A stretch of 64,000 nt of DNA, taken from positions 248,001 to 312,000 of the forward strand of contig NZ_JAMBOI010000001.1 of NCBI RefSeq assembly GCF_023715535.1, given 5' to 3'. Below are positions 1 to 8,887 of this stretch, piece after piece (within the stretch, counting starts at the first letter, position 1; every line of letters begins with the position of its first letter). The position numbers were made by a program, and so were the translations under genes. The notes under the pieces are model-generated. The model was not told the DNA's origin. It saw only the letters and a program-made list of their open reading frames with translations, and ran no database searches. This stretch comes from Sporosarcina luteola. GTDB taxonomy: Bacteria > Bacillota > Bacilli > Bacillales_A > Planococcaceae.

Positions 1-837
1 TTGAACCGTCTGATGCCGGCTAGCATGGCAATTCAAGTTTACCGCTACCGGAAGCGCAGCAATATGGCATGCCTCCGATTCGATCTTCACATCCAACGCC
101 GTCGTACTGCCGCCCATTCCTTGAGGACCGATTCCCAAGCGATTAATCTGTTGAATGAGTTCTTCCTCCAGATCAGCAATCTCTTTACTCGAATGGCGGA
201 CACCAATTGGTCTGAATAAAGACTTCTTCGCTAAATAGGCGCACCTCTCAAAATTCCCGCCGATGCCAACGCCGACAACTAGAGGCGGGCATGCATTCGG
301 CCCTGCTACCTTCACGACATCGAGCACATAATCTTTGATCCCTTGTACGCCATCTGAAGGTTTCAGCATCTTCAAGCTGCTCATATTTTCCGCACCGCCG
401 CCTTTCGCAGTCATATGAAGCGTCAACTGACTCCCTTCCACTAACTCAATGTGGATGACGGCCGGGGTGTTGTTTCCTGTATTTTTACGATTGAGAGGAT
501 CATAGATCATCGAGCTTCTCAAATAACCGGCGCTATATCCTTTTGCAACCCCTTCATTAATCGCATCGATCAGACTTCCGCCGGTAATTCTGCAATCTTG
601 GCCCAGCTCGACAATGAAGACTGCCGTTCCGGTATCTTGGCACATCGGGACTTGGTCGCGTTTGGCGATATCGGCGTTTTCAACTAATTGGGAGAGTATT
701 TCTTTTCCTGTATCGGATTTCTCCGTCTGTAAAGCCTTTTTGAAAGCGGAATAAACATCTTCTCCTAAATCAAAATTCGCCTTCTGACACATAAATTCGA
801 CTTGATGGACAATCTCTGCAAAACTGATTTCTTTCAT
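1..837 (-). CDS. Class I fumarate hydratase / mesaconase-type alpha subunit, 3' end cut by window edge
   Basis: Reading leftward from an ATG at 837-835, the frame stays open to the window edge (279 codons). Class I hydro-lyases of this family use a [4Fe-4S] cluster to add or remove water on fumarate, tartrate or mesaconate. The three expected cluster cysteines are visible: Cys66 in PMCQDTG, Cys183 in GPNACPP and Cys270 in NLNCHASR. Two-subunit alpha chains are about 280-300 residues, so nearly all of it is here, and the beta subunit should lie to the left. It is the last visible gene of a leftward operon carrying CoA-transferase, acyl-CoA dehydrogenase, hydratase and lyase genes. That context makes a C5 substrate such as mesaconate/citramalate at least as plausible as fumarate. 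The family is clear; the substrate is inference. Confidence 0.88.
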   Translation of the reverse strand, partial: MKEISFAEIVHQVEFMCQKANFDLGEDVYSAFKKALQTEKSDTGKEILSQLVENADIAKRDQVPMCQDTGTAVFIVELGQDCRITGGSLIDAINEGVAKGYSAGYLRSSMIYDPLNRKNTGNNTPAVIHIELVEGSQLTLHMTAKGGGAENMSSLKMLKPSDGVQGIKDYVLDVVKVAGPNACPPLVVGVGIGGNFERCAYLAKKSLFRPIGVRHSSKEIADLEEELIQQINRLGIGPQGMGGSTTALDVKIESEACHIAALPVAVNLNCHASRHQTVQ

Positions 838-863
838 TTGTATCCCCCTATCCGCCGCCATCC

Positions 864-1376
864 TCAACCGGCGACGTAAAACGTACCTAGCGCTTTCGCA
901 ACAAGTTCACCTTCGGAATCCTCAATGGTGCATTCGGCTACAATAGTCGTCCTGCCCCATCTTAAAATCGTTGGGATAGCTATCAAATGAGCCCCTGCCC
1001 CTTTTTTGATGAAATTCATTTTCATTTCCAAAGTGAATACTTTTTGGTCGTCCTCAAGTCTCTTCAAAATCATGAACCCGATCGCGACATCGGCTAATGT
1101 GTAGAGAGAGCCTCCTTGAGCCACGCCATACGTATTGACATTATGCGGCCCGAGGTTCATTTCAACTTTGTCTTCTTCCAATTGCCTGAGACCTGTCAAT
1201 CTTCCATAGAGATGCATAGATGCCCTATCATGCTGTGGCTCTTCAATCAAATCCTTAAATGTCGATAGTAAGTAATCCACTTCCTCCAATTGCTTGATGG
1301 ATAGTCCATCCAGTTTGGATGCAATGGAATCCTTCATTTTGAATCGTTCTTTGTTGTTAGGTTTCTCAGTTTCCAT
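864..1376 (-). CDS. PaaI-like hotdog-fold acyl-CoA thioesterase
   Basis: A 170-residue cytosolic protein with a PaaI/YbgC-type hotdog domain over about residues 55-168. The motif HNVNTYGVAQGGSLYTLAD corresponds to the family's substrate loop and central helix, with Gln where many relatives have His before GG. Such enzymes hydrolyse small or aromatic acyl-CoA thioesters, often as a safety valve freeing CoA from stalled intermediates. The ATG at 1376 was chosen because AAAGAGAG lies just upstream in the 14-bp gap after the preceding gene; the next Met, 13 codons on, has no ribosome site. It sits between the MmgE/PrpD and fumarase genes of the same operon. The substrate is unknown. Confidence 0.75.
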   Translation of the reverse strand: METEKPNNKERFKMKDSIASKLDGLSIKQLEEVDYLLSTFKDLIEEPQHDRASMHLYGRLTGLRQLEEDKVEMNLGPHNVNTYGVAQGGSLYTLADVAIGFMILKRLEDDQKVFTLEMKMNFIKKGAGAHLIAIPTILRWGRTTIVAECTIEDSEGELVAKALGTFYVAG

Positions 1377-1390
1377 TCTTAACTCTCTTT

Positions 1391-2746
1391 CTATATATAT
1401 TGGACATTCAGCTCGTTCATCAGATCAGCGACATTATCGATTGTTTCAATCCCTAAAACGCGATCAGCAAAAACTTGACGATTCTCCTCCGTCAAATTAG
1501 TTGCAAGTTTGATGAACTTGGCGCGTAGATCCTCTGCCGTGACTGGATTTTCCGGGTCCCCTTTAGGGAAATCAGTCTGTTTACGAATCGTTTTCCCGCT
1601 CTTTAGAACGACAGTTACTTTAGCTCCCCACTCTTTCGGATAGGCAGCATTAATAGCTGGATCCAATTCTAAATGCACTTTATCCATCACGTCCCGAATG
1701 GCATTGCCCCACAGATTCTCCCCGCCAAAATCGTCCAATCCCGCGCTCCTCTTGACCAATGCAAGAGCAGTGCAATATTGAACGCTGAATTTCGAGGCGT
1801 ACTCCGTTTTCGGATCGTTGTTATCTGTTATATCGAGTGTTGCTTGATACGCCCCGATTTCGACATAGTCAATCTCATCAAGCTCAAAATCGTTTCCGTT
1901 TGCAATGTCGATCGCCAAGTCAATGACCGCATGGGTATGCCGGCAGGAAGCGTGCACTTTGAATGAATTCTCAAGAATTTTGAATTCATTTCCTAGATTC
2001 CTAGTGATTTTTTCTGCATCATGGACGTCGCTCATCGCATTGAAATAGCCTCTGTTTCCTTCTAATATCTTTTTGGCGCCTGTAAATCCCTTCTCTGCCA
2101 GCAGACTCGCCAGCAATCCATTCATGGCAGCTTTCCCAGTGTGAAGCTGCTTCGTCATGGCTCCATCTTCAATGAATTCCCATAGGCCGGCCGCCTGGGA
2201 TCCCGCATTTCCGAGGGCATTTATAAATGCTTCTTCATCTAAATTAAGTAATTTCGCTGCAGCAACAGCAGAACCGAATGTTCCACAAGTCGCTGTATTA
2301 TGCCAATAATGATAATGGGAAGGAGACACCGCTTCGCCAATTCTAAAGCTGAATTCGTAGCCGAGGACGATCGCCAAAATAAGATCCTTGCCGCTCAGCT
2401 CCTTCCATTCCGCCACTGCTAACGCCGCCGGTATGACGACGGTCGCAGCATGGATAATGGAGGACTTGTGGATATCATCCAATTCCACAACATGGCTCGA
2501 AGCCCCGTTCACGAGGGCTGCATTCAAGACAGATGACTTGCCCCCTGTCACAAGCGTCGCCTGGGGATTTCCACCAAACTCCGCAACTGCTTCGCTGATC
2601 ATTTGAATCGGAGCTTTGGATATTCCTGCAAGAGCTGAACCGAAGTAGTCTAATATACAAAGCTTTGTAAAAGAAATAACGTCTTCCGGTAAATCTTCGT
2701 AGGTCAGTTGTGAATAAACCTTCGCCATCTGTTCACTCAAATTCAC
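1391..2746 (-). CDS. MmgE/PrpD family protein (first paralogue)
   Basis: A 451-residue MmgE/PrpD protein, the full family length. The family includes 2-methylcitrate dehydratase and cis-aconitate decarboxylase. Recognisable blocks are the early VELDDIHKSSIIHAA, the HYHYWHNTAT segment and MTKQLHTGKAAMNG, which carries a conserved Lys. A GTG start at 2746 is supported by GGAGGG seven bases upstream. It resembles the second copy at 7541-8863 but is clearly diverged, so the two probably act on different or epimeric substrates. The upstream gap contains the 21-bp repeats at 2768-2904. The exact reaction cannot be read from sequence. Confidence 0.88.
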   Translation of the reverse strand: MNLSEQMAKVYSQLTYEDLPEDVISFTKLCILDYFGSALAGISKAPIQMISEAVAEFGGNPQATLVTGGKSSVLNAALVNGASSHVVELDDIHKSSIIHAATVVIPAALAVAEWKELSGKDLILAIVLGYEFSFRIGEAVSPSHYHYWHNTATCGTFGSAVAAAKLLNLDEEAFINALGNAGSQAAGLWEFIEDGAMTKQLHTGKAAMNGLLASLLAEKGFTGAKKILEGNRGYFNAMSDVHDAEKITRNLGNEFKILENSFKVHASCRHTHAVIDLAIDIANGNDFELDEIDYVEIGAYQATLDITDNNDPKTEYASKFSVQYCTALALVKRSAGLDDFGGENLWGNAIRDVMDKVHLELDPAINAAYPKEWGAKVTVVLKSGKTIRKQTDFPKGDPENPVTAEDLRAKFIKLATNLTEENRQVFADRVLGIETIDNVADLMNELNVQYI

Positions 2747-2767
2747 TAGTTATCCCTCCCCCTGTAA

Positions 2768-2904
2768 GTTCTCGTTCCTGCGCTAAGAGTTCTCGTTTTT
2801 CCACGATAAGTTCTCGTTCCTACGCAAAGAGTTCTCGTTTACCCCGAAAAGTTCTCATTCCTGCGCAAAAATTGCTCATTAAGCCCCGAAAAGTTCTCAA
2901 ACCG
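2768..2904. repeat. Degenerate 21-bp tandem repeat with GTTCTCG core (about seven units)
   Basis: Seven units beginning GTTCTC(G/A), the sixth reduced to GCTCATT, fill the gap between the acyl-CoA dehydrogenase stop and the MmgE/PrpD start. The first three units are exactly 21 bp (starting 2768, 2789, 2810), and later ones are 19-23 bp. Two sub-types alternate: TTCCTGCGCnAAGA-like and TTnCCCCGAAAA-like. The same core and period recur at 51414-51497. No reading frame is supported in it. Confidence 0.85.
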
Positions 2905-4074
2905 TTAAAACGACCTCGGCATCCCCAACACATGCTGCCCTACAAAACTGACAACCAGATTGTTAGAGATCGGCGCAATCATGAACAAGCGGGCTTCCCT
3001 GAATTTCCTCTCAATATGGTACTCTGTCGCAAAACCGTATCCGCCGTAGGCATCCATTGCAGCATTGGCGGCTTTCCAAGCAGCCTCGGATGCCAAATAT
3101 TTCGACATATTCGCTTCGGCTCCGCCTTTTTCACCCGCGTCAAACATTTCAGCAGCCTTATCCCTCATCAACTTCGCGGCTTCGATGTCCATGTATGCTT
3201 TGGCAATCGGGAATTGTACCCCTTGGTTCTGGCCGATCGGGCGATCAAACACGACACGTTCATTGGAATATTGAACGGCCTTATCCACAAAGTAATAGCC
3301 ATCTCCAATGCTTTCCGACGCAATCAATATACGCTCCGCATTCATCCCGCTTAATACATATCGGAAGCCCTTGCCTTCTTCACCGATCAAGTTCTCAACC
3401 GGAATTTCAACGTTTTCCAGGAACACTTCGGTCGTCGCATGGTTGATCATCGTATCGATTTCACGAATCGTAATATTGTCCTTCTGATCGTTCATATCCA
3501 ACAGGAACAAGCTCAGTCCATCTGTCTTTTTCGCCACTTCCTCTTTCGGCGTCGTCCTGGCCAAAAGCAACATCAAATCCGAATACATCGTCCGGGAGAT
3601 CCAGATTTTCTGTCCGTTCACAATATACTTATCACCTTTACGGACCGCCGTCGTCTCAATACTTGTTGTATCACTGCCTGCCGTAGGTTCCGTGACACCG
3701 AATGCTTGAAGACGCAATTCACCGGTTGCAATTTTGGGCAGGAACCGTGATTTCTGTTCCTCGCTTCCATGGTTAAGCAGCGCGCCCATCGTATACATTT
3801 GAGCATGGCCCGCTCCCGCATTTCCGCCCGATCGGTTGATCTCCTCCAGAATGACACTCGCTTCCATCATACCGAGGCCGGCACCGCCATATTCTTCGGG
3901 AATCAATACCGAAAGCCATCCTTCATCCGTCAACGCTTTAATGAATTCCTCAGGATACTCCTTGTTTTTATCAAGTTTTGCCCAGTAATCTTCCGGGAAC
4001 TTGCTGCATAATGCGCGTATGCTTTTTCGTATTAATTCAATTTCATCAGCAGAGCTTTTCGTAGTACTGACCAT
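2905..4074 (-). CDS. Acyl-CoA dehydrogenase (isovaleryl-type catalytic position)
   Basis: A 389-residue FAD acyl-CoA dehydrogenase that oxidises an acyl-CoA to the 2-enoyl-CoA and passes electrons to ETF. Seen: the EEYGGAGLG N-terminal helix region, FAD/substrate motif FGVTEPTAGSDT and C-terminal AYGGYGF...ERKFREAR. The usual catalytic Glu in the C-terminal I-x-E-G-T segment is missing (MIAPISNN here). A Glu is present at residue 247 in GMNAER, the position used by isovaleryl-CoA dehydrogenase. The ATG at 4074 has GGAGAG ten bases upstream and is preferred over the in-frame GTG at 4083. Genomic context suggests a branched or dicarboxylic acyl-CoA substrate such as methylsuccinyl-CoA, which is inference. 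Confidence 0.9.
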   Translation of the reverse strand: MVSTTKSSADEIELIRKSIRALCSKFPEDYWAKLDKNKEYPEEFIKALTDEGWLSVLIPEEYGGAGLGMMEASVILEEINRSGGNAGAGHAQMYTMGALLNHGSEEQKSRFLPKIATGELRLQAFGVTEPTAGSDTTSIETTAVRKGDKYIVNGQKIWISRTMYSDLMLLLARTTPKEEVAKKTDGLSLFLLDMNDQKDNITIREIDTMINHATTEVFLENVEIPVENLIGEEGKGFRYVLSGMNAERILIASESIGDGYYFVDKAVQYSNERVVFDRPIGQNQGVQFPIAKAYMDIEAAKLMRDKAAEMFDAGEKGGAEANMSKYLASEAAWKAANAAMDAYGGYGFATEYHIERKFREARLFMIAPISNNLVVSFVGQHVLGMPRSF

Positions 4075-4104
4075 ATAAAACACACTCTCCTCATTTAGGT
4101 CTTA

Positions 4105-4911
4105 TTAGATTCCTCTCCAGTTCGGGGAACGTTTTTCATTGAAGGCTAACACGCCCTCTTTTCGATCTTCTGAGTTGGCGCACTTATAATATTGGTCCAA
4201 TTCAATGGATAGCGCTGAATGGAGATCGGTTTGAAGACCCCTGTCAATCGACTTTTTGATTGCCTGAAGGGATAAAGGAGCATTTTTAGCGATTTCACGA
4301 GCAGCCGAGATTGTCTCTTCCATTAATCTGTCGCTTGAAAACACATCATTCACGAGGCCCACTTCCGCTGCTCTTTTGGCAGGTATGTGACTCCCTTTGA
4401 ATAAAAACTCTTTTGCTAACGCTACAGGTATGGCTCTAGGCAGAAGCTGAGTGCCTCCGACTCCTGGAATAATTCCTAACGTCACTTCCGGCAACCCCAT
4501 TTTCGCTTGTTCAGCCATATACCTGAGATCGCAGCTCAACGCCATCTCCATGCCACCGCCAAGGGCAAAACCGTTAATGGCTGCAATGACCGGGAACGGA
4601 AAATTCCGCAAGCCGTCATAGGCGTCCTCAAAAATATCGTGTTGCTTTTTCCACTGCTCATTGTCCATTGTTTTTCGTTCTCTCAAATCTGCTCCGGCGC
4701 AAAAACTCTTCTCTCCAGCTCCGGTTAGAACGAGTACTCTCAAATCCTTTTTATCTTTCAACATTGATAGGCATTCAATCATCTCGATTGCCATGAGTGT
4801 ATTCAAGGCGTTCATCGCTTCAGGCCTATTCAGTTCAAGAATATATACATGGTCTTCCGCATGTTTTTCATCCAGACGGATTGTTTCCCATTTACTAGCT
4901 GTTACCTGCAT
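4105..4911 (-). CDS. Enoyl-CoA hydratase/isomerase family protein
   Basis: A 268-residue crotonase-fold protein of normal length. The oxyanion-hole segment NGFALGGGMEMALSCD and the second motif LPEVTLGIIPGVGGTQ are intact. Both Glu residues matching the catalytic pair of enoyl-CoA hydratase (GGGME and LPEV) are present, so hydration of a 2-enoyl-CoA is expected. The ATG at 4911 follows GGAGGATCAAC. It lies between the HMG-CoA-lyase-like and acyl-CoA dehydrogenase genes, in the order expected for dehydrogenation, hydration and cleavage of one CoA ester. Confidence 0.9.
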   Translation of the reverse strand: MQVTASKWETIRLDEKHAEDHVYILELNRPEAMNALNTLMAIEMIECLSMLKDKKDLRVLVLTGAGEKSFCAGADLRERKTMDNEQWKKQHDIFEDAYDGLRNFPFPVIAAINGFALGGGMEMALSCDLRYMAEQAKMGLPEVTLGIIPGVGGTQLLPRAIPVALAKEFLFKGSHIPAKRAAEVGLVNDVFSSDRLMEETISAAREIAKNAPLSLQAIKKSIDRGLQTDLHSALSIELDQYYKCANSEDRKEGVLAFNEKRSPNWRGI

Positions 4912-4938
4912 GTTGATCCTCCTGACTATTGTTCTGGG

Positions 4939-5862
4939 CTAATTTGAAACTGGCACCGGGTATTTCCGATTATATGGCCCTGCTTTAAGGAGATAGCTGC
5001 TATTCTGATGTCCGATCATGTTCTCGAGTAGTGCAGATGCTTTCAGCAGTCCCTCTAACCGGATATCCGTCTGGATTCCCATACTATGCAACATATGGAC
5101 AACGTCCTCCGTACAAACATTTCCGGTTGCACCTGGAGCAAAAGGACAGCCCCCCAGGCCACCTAGAGCCGTATCGAAACCTGTCACGCCCGCCTGTAGT
5201 CCAGCCAATATGTTGGCCAAGCCCATCCCTCTCGTATTATGAAAATGCAAATTGAACGTTTGCTCCGGAAATGAATTCTTCACTTCTTTCAGCAACTCGT
5301 ACACTTGCTTCGGATTCGCCATCCCGGTCGTATCTGCTAACGTAATGTCGCCAATCGTCAAGCCAACCAATTGCTCAATAGTAGCGAGTATACGTTTCTT
5401 TGAGATATCTCCCTCGAACGGGCAACCGAATGAAGTTGCAATCGTTACAGTGAGCACCATTTCATTACGCTCACAAAACTCATTTATCTTTTTCAGTTCT
5501 TCAATCGATTCAGCAGTCGTTTTTTGGACGTTTTGCATATTGTGCGTATCACTCGCAGAAAAAACGAAGTTAATCCGATCCACTCCGAATTCCTTCGCTC
5601 GTTCAGCCCCCTTCAAATTAGGGACAAGTCCAATCAGATCCATATCTTCGCGAGCAATCTTTTCGAACAATTCCCCACTGTTCGCCATTTGCGGAACGAG
5701 CTTTGGATGGACGAAAGAGCCTAACTCGAATGACTTCACTCCTGCTTCCTGTAAGGAGGAGAATAAAATCTTTTTCTCTTCGACACTCAGTAACTTTTTT
5801 TCTAGCTGCAGTCCATCACGTAAAACCATCTCATTAATTGTTACTTTTTCAGGGAATTCCAT
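4939..5862 (-). CDS. HMG-CoA lyase-like protein
   Basis: A 307-residue TIM-barrel lyase of the DRE/HMGL family that splits a 3-hydroxy-3-methylacyl-CoA into acetyl-CoA and a keto acid. Metal and catalytic signatures are complete: LRDGLQ near residue 15, HFHNTRGMG for the HxH metal ligands, and GGLGGCPFAPGATGN with the mobile-loop Cys. A true HMG-CoA lyase would mark leucine degradation, but no methylcrotonyl-CoA carboxylase is nearby. The operon carries dicarboxylate uptake genes instead, so cleavage of a citramalyl-CoA-like ester is a reasonable alternative. Family assignment is firm; substrate is open. Confidence 0.9.
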   Translation of the reverse strand: MEFPEKVTINEMVLRDGLQLEKKLLSVEEKKILFSSLQEAGVKSFELGSFVHPKLVPQMANSGELFEKIAREDMDLIGLVPNLKGAERAKEFGVDRINFVFSASDTHNMQNVQKTTAESIEELKKINEFCERNEMVLTVTIATSFGCPFEGDISKKRILATIEQLVGLTIGDITLADTTGMANPKQVYELLKEVKNSFPEQTFNLHFHNTRGMGLANILAGLQAGVTGFDTALGGLGGCPFAPGATGNVCTEDVVHMLHSMGIQTDIRLEGLLKASALLENMIGHQNSSYLLKAGPYNRKYPVPVSN

Positions 5863-5887
5863 TGTTAGCCCCCTCTACATGTAATGC

Positions 5888-6271
5888 TTAGTTGTTTGAC
5901 TCTTCCTCTTCAAACACTGCAGTTGCAACACGGAAACTGTCGATTGCAGCCGGTACGCCACAGTAAATTGCAGTCTGCAAGAGAACTTCTTTAATCTCGT
6001 CCTTCGTCACGCCATTATTCAGCGCACCTCTCACATGCAGTTTCAGCTCATGCGGTCGGTTTAACGCCGTGATCATCGCAAGATTCAGCATACTTCTAGT
6101 CTTTTTCGGAAGCCCGGGCCTCGCCCATACTTCCCCCCAGCAATATTCGGTGACCAATTGCTGCATATCCATATTGAACTCGGTTGCATTTGCAATCGAT
6201 TTGTCCACATACTCCGCTCCAAGGACGCTTCGTCTGATCTCTAACCCTCTTTCAAATTTTTCACTTGTCAT
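5888..6271 (-). CDS. Carboxymuconolactone decarboxylase (CMD) family protein
   Basis: A 127-residue all-helical CMD-domain protein resembling PcaC in size, with RSMLNLAMITALNRPHELKLHVRGA as the domain core (the His of HELKLH is conserved). It lacks the CxxC pair of AhpD-type peroxidases, so a decarboxylase, lactonase or isomerase role is more likely than redox activity. Its start overlaps the stop of the CoA-transferase gene by four bases, indicating translational coupling. Its place inside a CoA-ester operon without other protocatechuate genes is unusual, and its reaction here is unknown. Confidence 0.82.
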   Translation of the reverse strand: MTSEKFERGLEIRRSVLGAEYVDKSIANATEFNMDMQQLVTEYCWGEVWARPGLPKKTRSMLNLAMITALNRPHELKLHVRGALNNGVTKDEIKEVLLQTAIYCGVPAAIDSFRVATAVFEEEESNN

Positions 6272-7482
6272 GTTTTCGCCACCCTATCTTTTGTAGTTTG
6301 TATGACTCCTTTGGATAAAAGTTCATCAATCGTCTCCTGCGAAATACCACTATCTTGTAGTATCGAAATTGTATCTTCCCCTAATAGAGGCGGTGCTTTC
6401 CGAATGCCTACAGGTGAACCCGATAATCGGATCGGCAAGCGGGCAAGTTTCATTTCATCGATGAGAGGATGCTCCACACGCTCTAACATTTGAGTGCTCT
6501 CCACCTGTGGATGATCCATCATCGATGGGATGTTTCGGATAATCGAACTTGGAACGCCGGCTGCAGCAATCCGCTCGATCCAAGAGGAAGCATCTCGGCT
6601 GCTAAGGACCTGTTCAATCTCACGAGATAGTTGATTTCGATGTTGAACTCTATCTACATTTCTCTTAAATCTCGGATCTTCAATCCATTCTTCTTTTTCC
6701 AGCGCTTTGCATAGTTTTGCAAACAGCGAGTCATTGGAGATGCCGATCATAATTTCATCGGTGTTTGTTTTAAACGCACCATATGGAGCAAATGAGGCAT
6801 GGCCCGTACCCATCTTCACCGGGGCAACGCCTGTAGCCATATACGAAAGTAAATGATAACCCGTCCAGAAGACCCCAGTTTCAAACAATGAAGTCTCCAC
6901 TTTTTGGCCGATGCCTGTCCGCTCTCTATGTAATAATGCAGAGAGAATTCCGATTGCCCCCCACATGCCACTTCCTTGGTCAAGAATGGAGACTGCAGCC
7001 CTGGCCGACTCCCCGCCAGTGGGTCCGTTGATGCTCATGATGCCCGTCTCGGCTTGCACGATTGCATCATATCCAGGTTTCTTGCTATCCGGTCCTTCTT
7101 GTCCGTAGGCTGTCAGTGAACAATAGATCAAACCCGGGTTAAGCGCTTTCAATTTTTCATAGCCAAAACCGATTTCCTCGGCCTTTCCGAGCCGGAAGTT
7201 CTCAACGAAGACATCACCTTCTTTGACGAACTTATACAGCAGTTCTTTCCCTTCCTCGGTCTTCAGATCGATTACAATGGAACGTTTATTTCGATTGATT
7301 TGGAGATGATAGACTCCTTCGCCTTCCCATAGCGGCCCCATGCCCCGTGAATCATCCCCTATGAAAGGACGTTCTATCTTAATGATTTCAGCGCCTAAAT
7401 CCCCCAAAATCATCGTTAAACTAGGTCCCGAAATATTTGTTGTAATATCAATTACTTTTATCCCTTTTAATGGACCTTCCAT
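6268..7482 (-). CDS. Family III CoA-transferase (CaiB/BaiF)
   Basis: A 404-residue CaiB/BaiF/formyl-CoA transferase-family protein that moves CoA between carboxylates. The catalytic Asp is in the motif PGYDAIVQA (Asp139). N-terminal GIKVIDITTNISGP and the NRNKRSIVIDL stretch are typical. The ATG at 7482 follows AAGGAGG with ideal spacing, so it is preferred over an in-frame start nine codons upstream. Relatives activate succinate, mesaconate, benzylsuccinate and other dicarboxylates, which fits the TRAP dicarboxylate transporter in the same regulon. An operator-like dyad lies just upstream at 7511-7531. Confidence 0.9.
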   Translation of the reverse strand: MEGPLKGIKVIDITTNISGPSLTMILGDLGAEIIKIERPFIGDDSRGMGPLWEGEGVYHLQINRNKRSIVIDLKTEEGKELLYKFVKEGDVFVENFRLGKAEEIGFGYEKLKALNPGLIYCSLTAYGQEGPDSKKPGYDAIVQAETGIMSINGPTGGESARAAVSILDQGSGMWGAIGILSALLHRERTGIGQKVETSLFETGVFWTGYHLLSYMATGVAPVKMGTGHASFAPYGAFKTNTDEIMIGISNDSLFAKLCKALEKEEWIEDPRFKRNVDRVQHRNQLSREIEQVLSSRDASSWIERIAAAGVPSSIIRNIPSMMDHPQVESTQMLERVEHPLIDEMKLARLPIRLSGSPVGIRKAPPLLGEDTISILQDSGISQETIDELLSKGVIQTTKDRVAKT

Positions 7483-7510
7483 GGCCAACCCCTCCTTGTC
7501 ATCAAACACT

Positions 7511-7531
7511 TTTTGGATTTTGTATCCAAAA
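7511..7531. promoter_or_regulatory. Candidate operator dyad with the TTGTATCCAAAA word
   Basis: TTTTGGAT (7511-7518) and ATCCAAAA (7524-7531) form an inverted repeat around a 5-bp centre. The 12-mer TTGTATCCAAAA is at 7520-7531. The same 12-mer occurs on the opposite strand at 10064-10075 and with one mismatch at 10195-10206, beside both divergent promoters. It lies in the gap before the CoA-transferase gene. The regulator is not identified in the window. Confidence 0.6.
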
Positions 7532-7540
7532 TAAAGGAAG

Positions 7541-8863
7541 CTAGTTCCCGCCCCTAGCCAATTCCTTGACTGACGTCACACTTTCCAAATTCAAAAAGCT
7601 ATCTATATATCCATCCCGCACTGACTCATATGACCAACCGCTTGCCAAACCTTTGAACTTACTAATGATGTCTTCAAGTGTCATCGGGTTGCCCAGACTT
7701 CCTTTTGCATGCTGCACCTTATATACGATGCTTGTCCCATCATGCAAGACAGCTTTCGCCAGCACCTCTTCTTCCTTCATCTCGTCATCGACAACAACAC
7801 GGATCTTCTTCATCATATTGTTAATGGTATGATCTTTTACATTTTCATCGGTATACTGTTTTTCGCTTGCCTCTCCCTTCAAGAAAGAGACAGCCGCCGT
7901 GAAATAGATACTGAACTTCCCTTCCAGTCCTGTTTGAGGATTTTGTTTTCCGGTCAATTCAAGTACATAGGGGTTCACTTTTAATTCGATGTATTCGAGG
8001 TCTTCTTCATTCACTTCCTGTTTCAAGTGGATGCATGCATCAATCGAAGGATGTAGGACAATGCCACACGCATACGGTTTGAAACTATTTTTCGCCAGCT
8101 CCCACTCAACACCCCAATCACTGTTAACTTTTGATAAGTCATGTTCCGGAGCAAGCACATTGGCAAAGCCCCTTTTGGCTTCCAGGATTTCGTTGGAACT
8201 TGTGAATCCTCTCTTCGCAAGCAATGCGGCCAACAACCCATTTTGCGCAGCTTTTCCAGGATGAAACGGCTTCGTCATTGTTCCAAACACTTCCCGGAGT
8301 CCAGATGATTGAGTTCCTGCAATTCCTAACGCCCAAGACAACCTCTCTTCATCCAACTTAAGTAAAATGCCGGCAGCTATTGCTGCACCAAATACACCTG
8401 TTGTACTTGTAATATGCCATCCCAGTTGATAGTGGCTCGGATAGACAGCATTGGCAATCCGGAGTTCAGCCTCACAACCTAAAATGAATGCATGAAGTAT
8501 TTCCTCACCGCTCAGATCCAGATGCTCCCCTAAAGCCAAGACAACCGGGGCAACAGGACCACTAGGATGATGGATCGTGTCTAAATGAGTATCATCATAA
8601 TCAAAAATATGGGAGGCCGTCCCGTTAATCAAAACACCCATCAGCAAGTCCACTTTTTCCTCCCTTCCGTACAATGAAACTTGTTCGGCGGATTGCAACT
8701 CCTTCGATAAATCTACTAACATATCAATTGAGCTATCACGGGCTGCTCCTATCGTCACCCCAAGCCAATTCAATAGACTTAATTTACCGTGGATCTTAAC
8801 TTCATCAGGTATTTGATCAAATGAAGTTGTCAAACAATTCGAAACCAACTCTTTTGTAACCAT
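7541..8863 (-). CDS. MmgE/PrpD family protein (second paralogue)
   Basis: A 440-residue MmgE/PrpD protein. It shares the block order of the copy at 1391-2746: an early HIFDYDDTHLDTIHHPS, then SHYQLGWHITST, then MTKPFHPGKAAQNG. The two copies diverge most in the C-terminal third. It is second in the leftward operon, directly after dctP, with a hairpin in between. Family members dehydrate, decarboxylate or epimerise tricarboxylic and dicarboxylic acids. Two diverged copies in one operon suggest two steps or two stereoisomers of one substrate, which is inference. Confidence 0.88.
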   Translation of the reverse strand: MVTKELVSNCLTTSFDQIPDEVKIHGKLSLLNWLGVTIGAARDSSIDMLVDLSKELQSAEQVSLYGREEKVDLLMGVLINGTASHIFDYDDTHLDTIHHPSGPVAPVVLALGEHLDLSGEEILHAFILGCEAELRIANAVYPSHYQLGWHITSTTGVFGAAIAAGILLKLDEERLSWALGIAGTQSSGLREVFGTMTKPFHPGKAAQNGLLAALLAKRGFTSSNEILEAKRGFANVLAPEHDLSKVNSDWGVEWELAKNSFKPYACGIVLHPSIDACIHLKQEVNEEDLEYIELKVNPYVLELTGKQNPQTGLEGKFSIYFTAAVSFLKGEASEKQYTDENVKDHTINNMMKKIRVVVDDEMKEEEVLAKAVLHDGTSIVYKVQHAKGSLGNPMTLEDIISKFKGLASGWSYESVRDGYIDSFLNLESVTSVKELARGGN

Positions 8864-8887
8864 TTCTCCATCCCCTATATAGAAGTG

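Noticed and set aside
1673..1966. 97-codon frame opposite the MmgE/PrpD gene, and many similar opposite-strand frames
   Set aside because: Lies entirely antisense to a well-supported gene, with no ribosome site or homology signal.
2768..2904. CRISPR-like array from short repeats
   Set aside because: Units are degenerate and contiguous with no unique spacers, and no cas genes are present; the same applies at 51414, 55571, 57374 and 63014.
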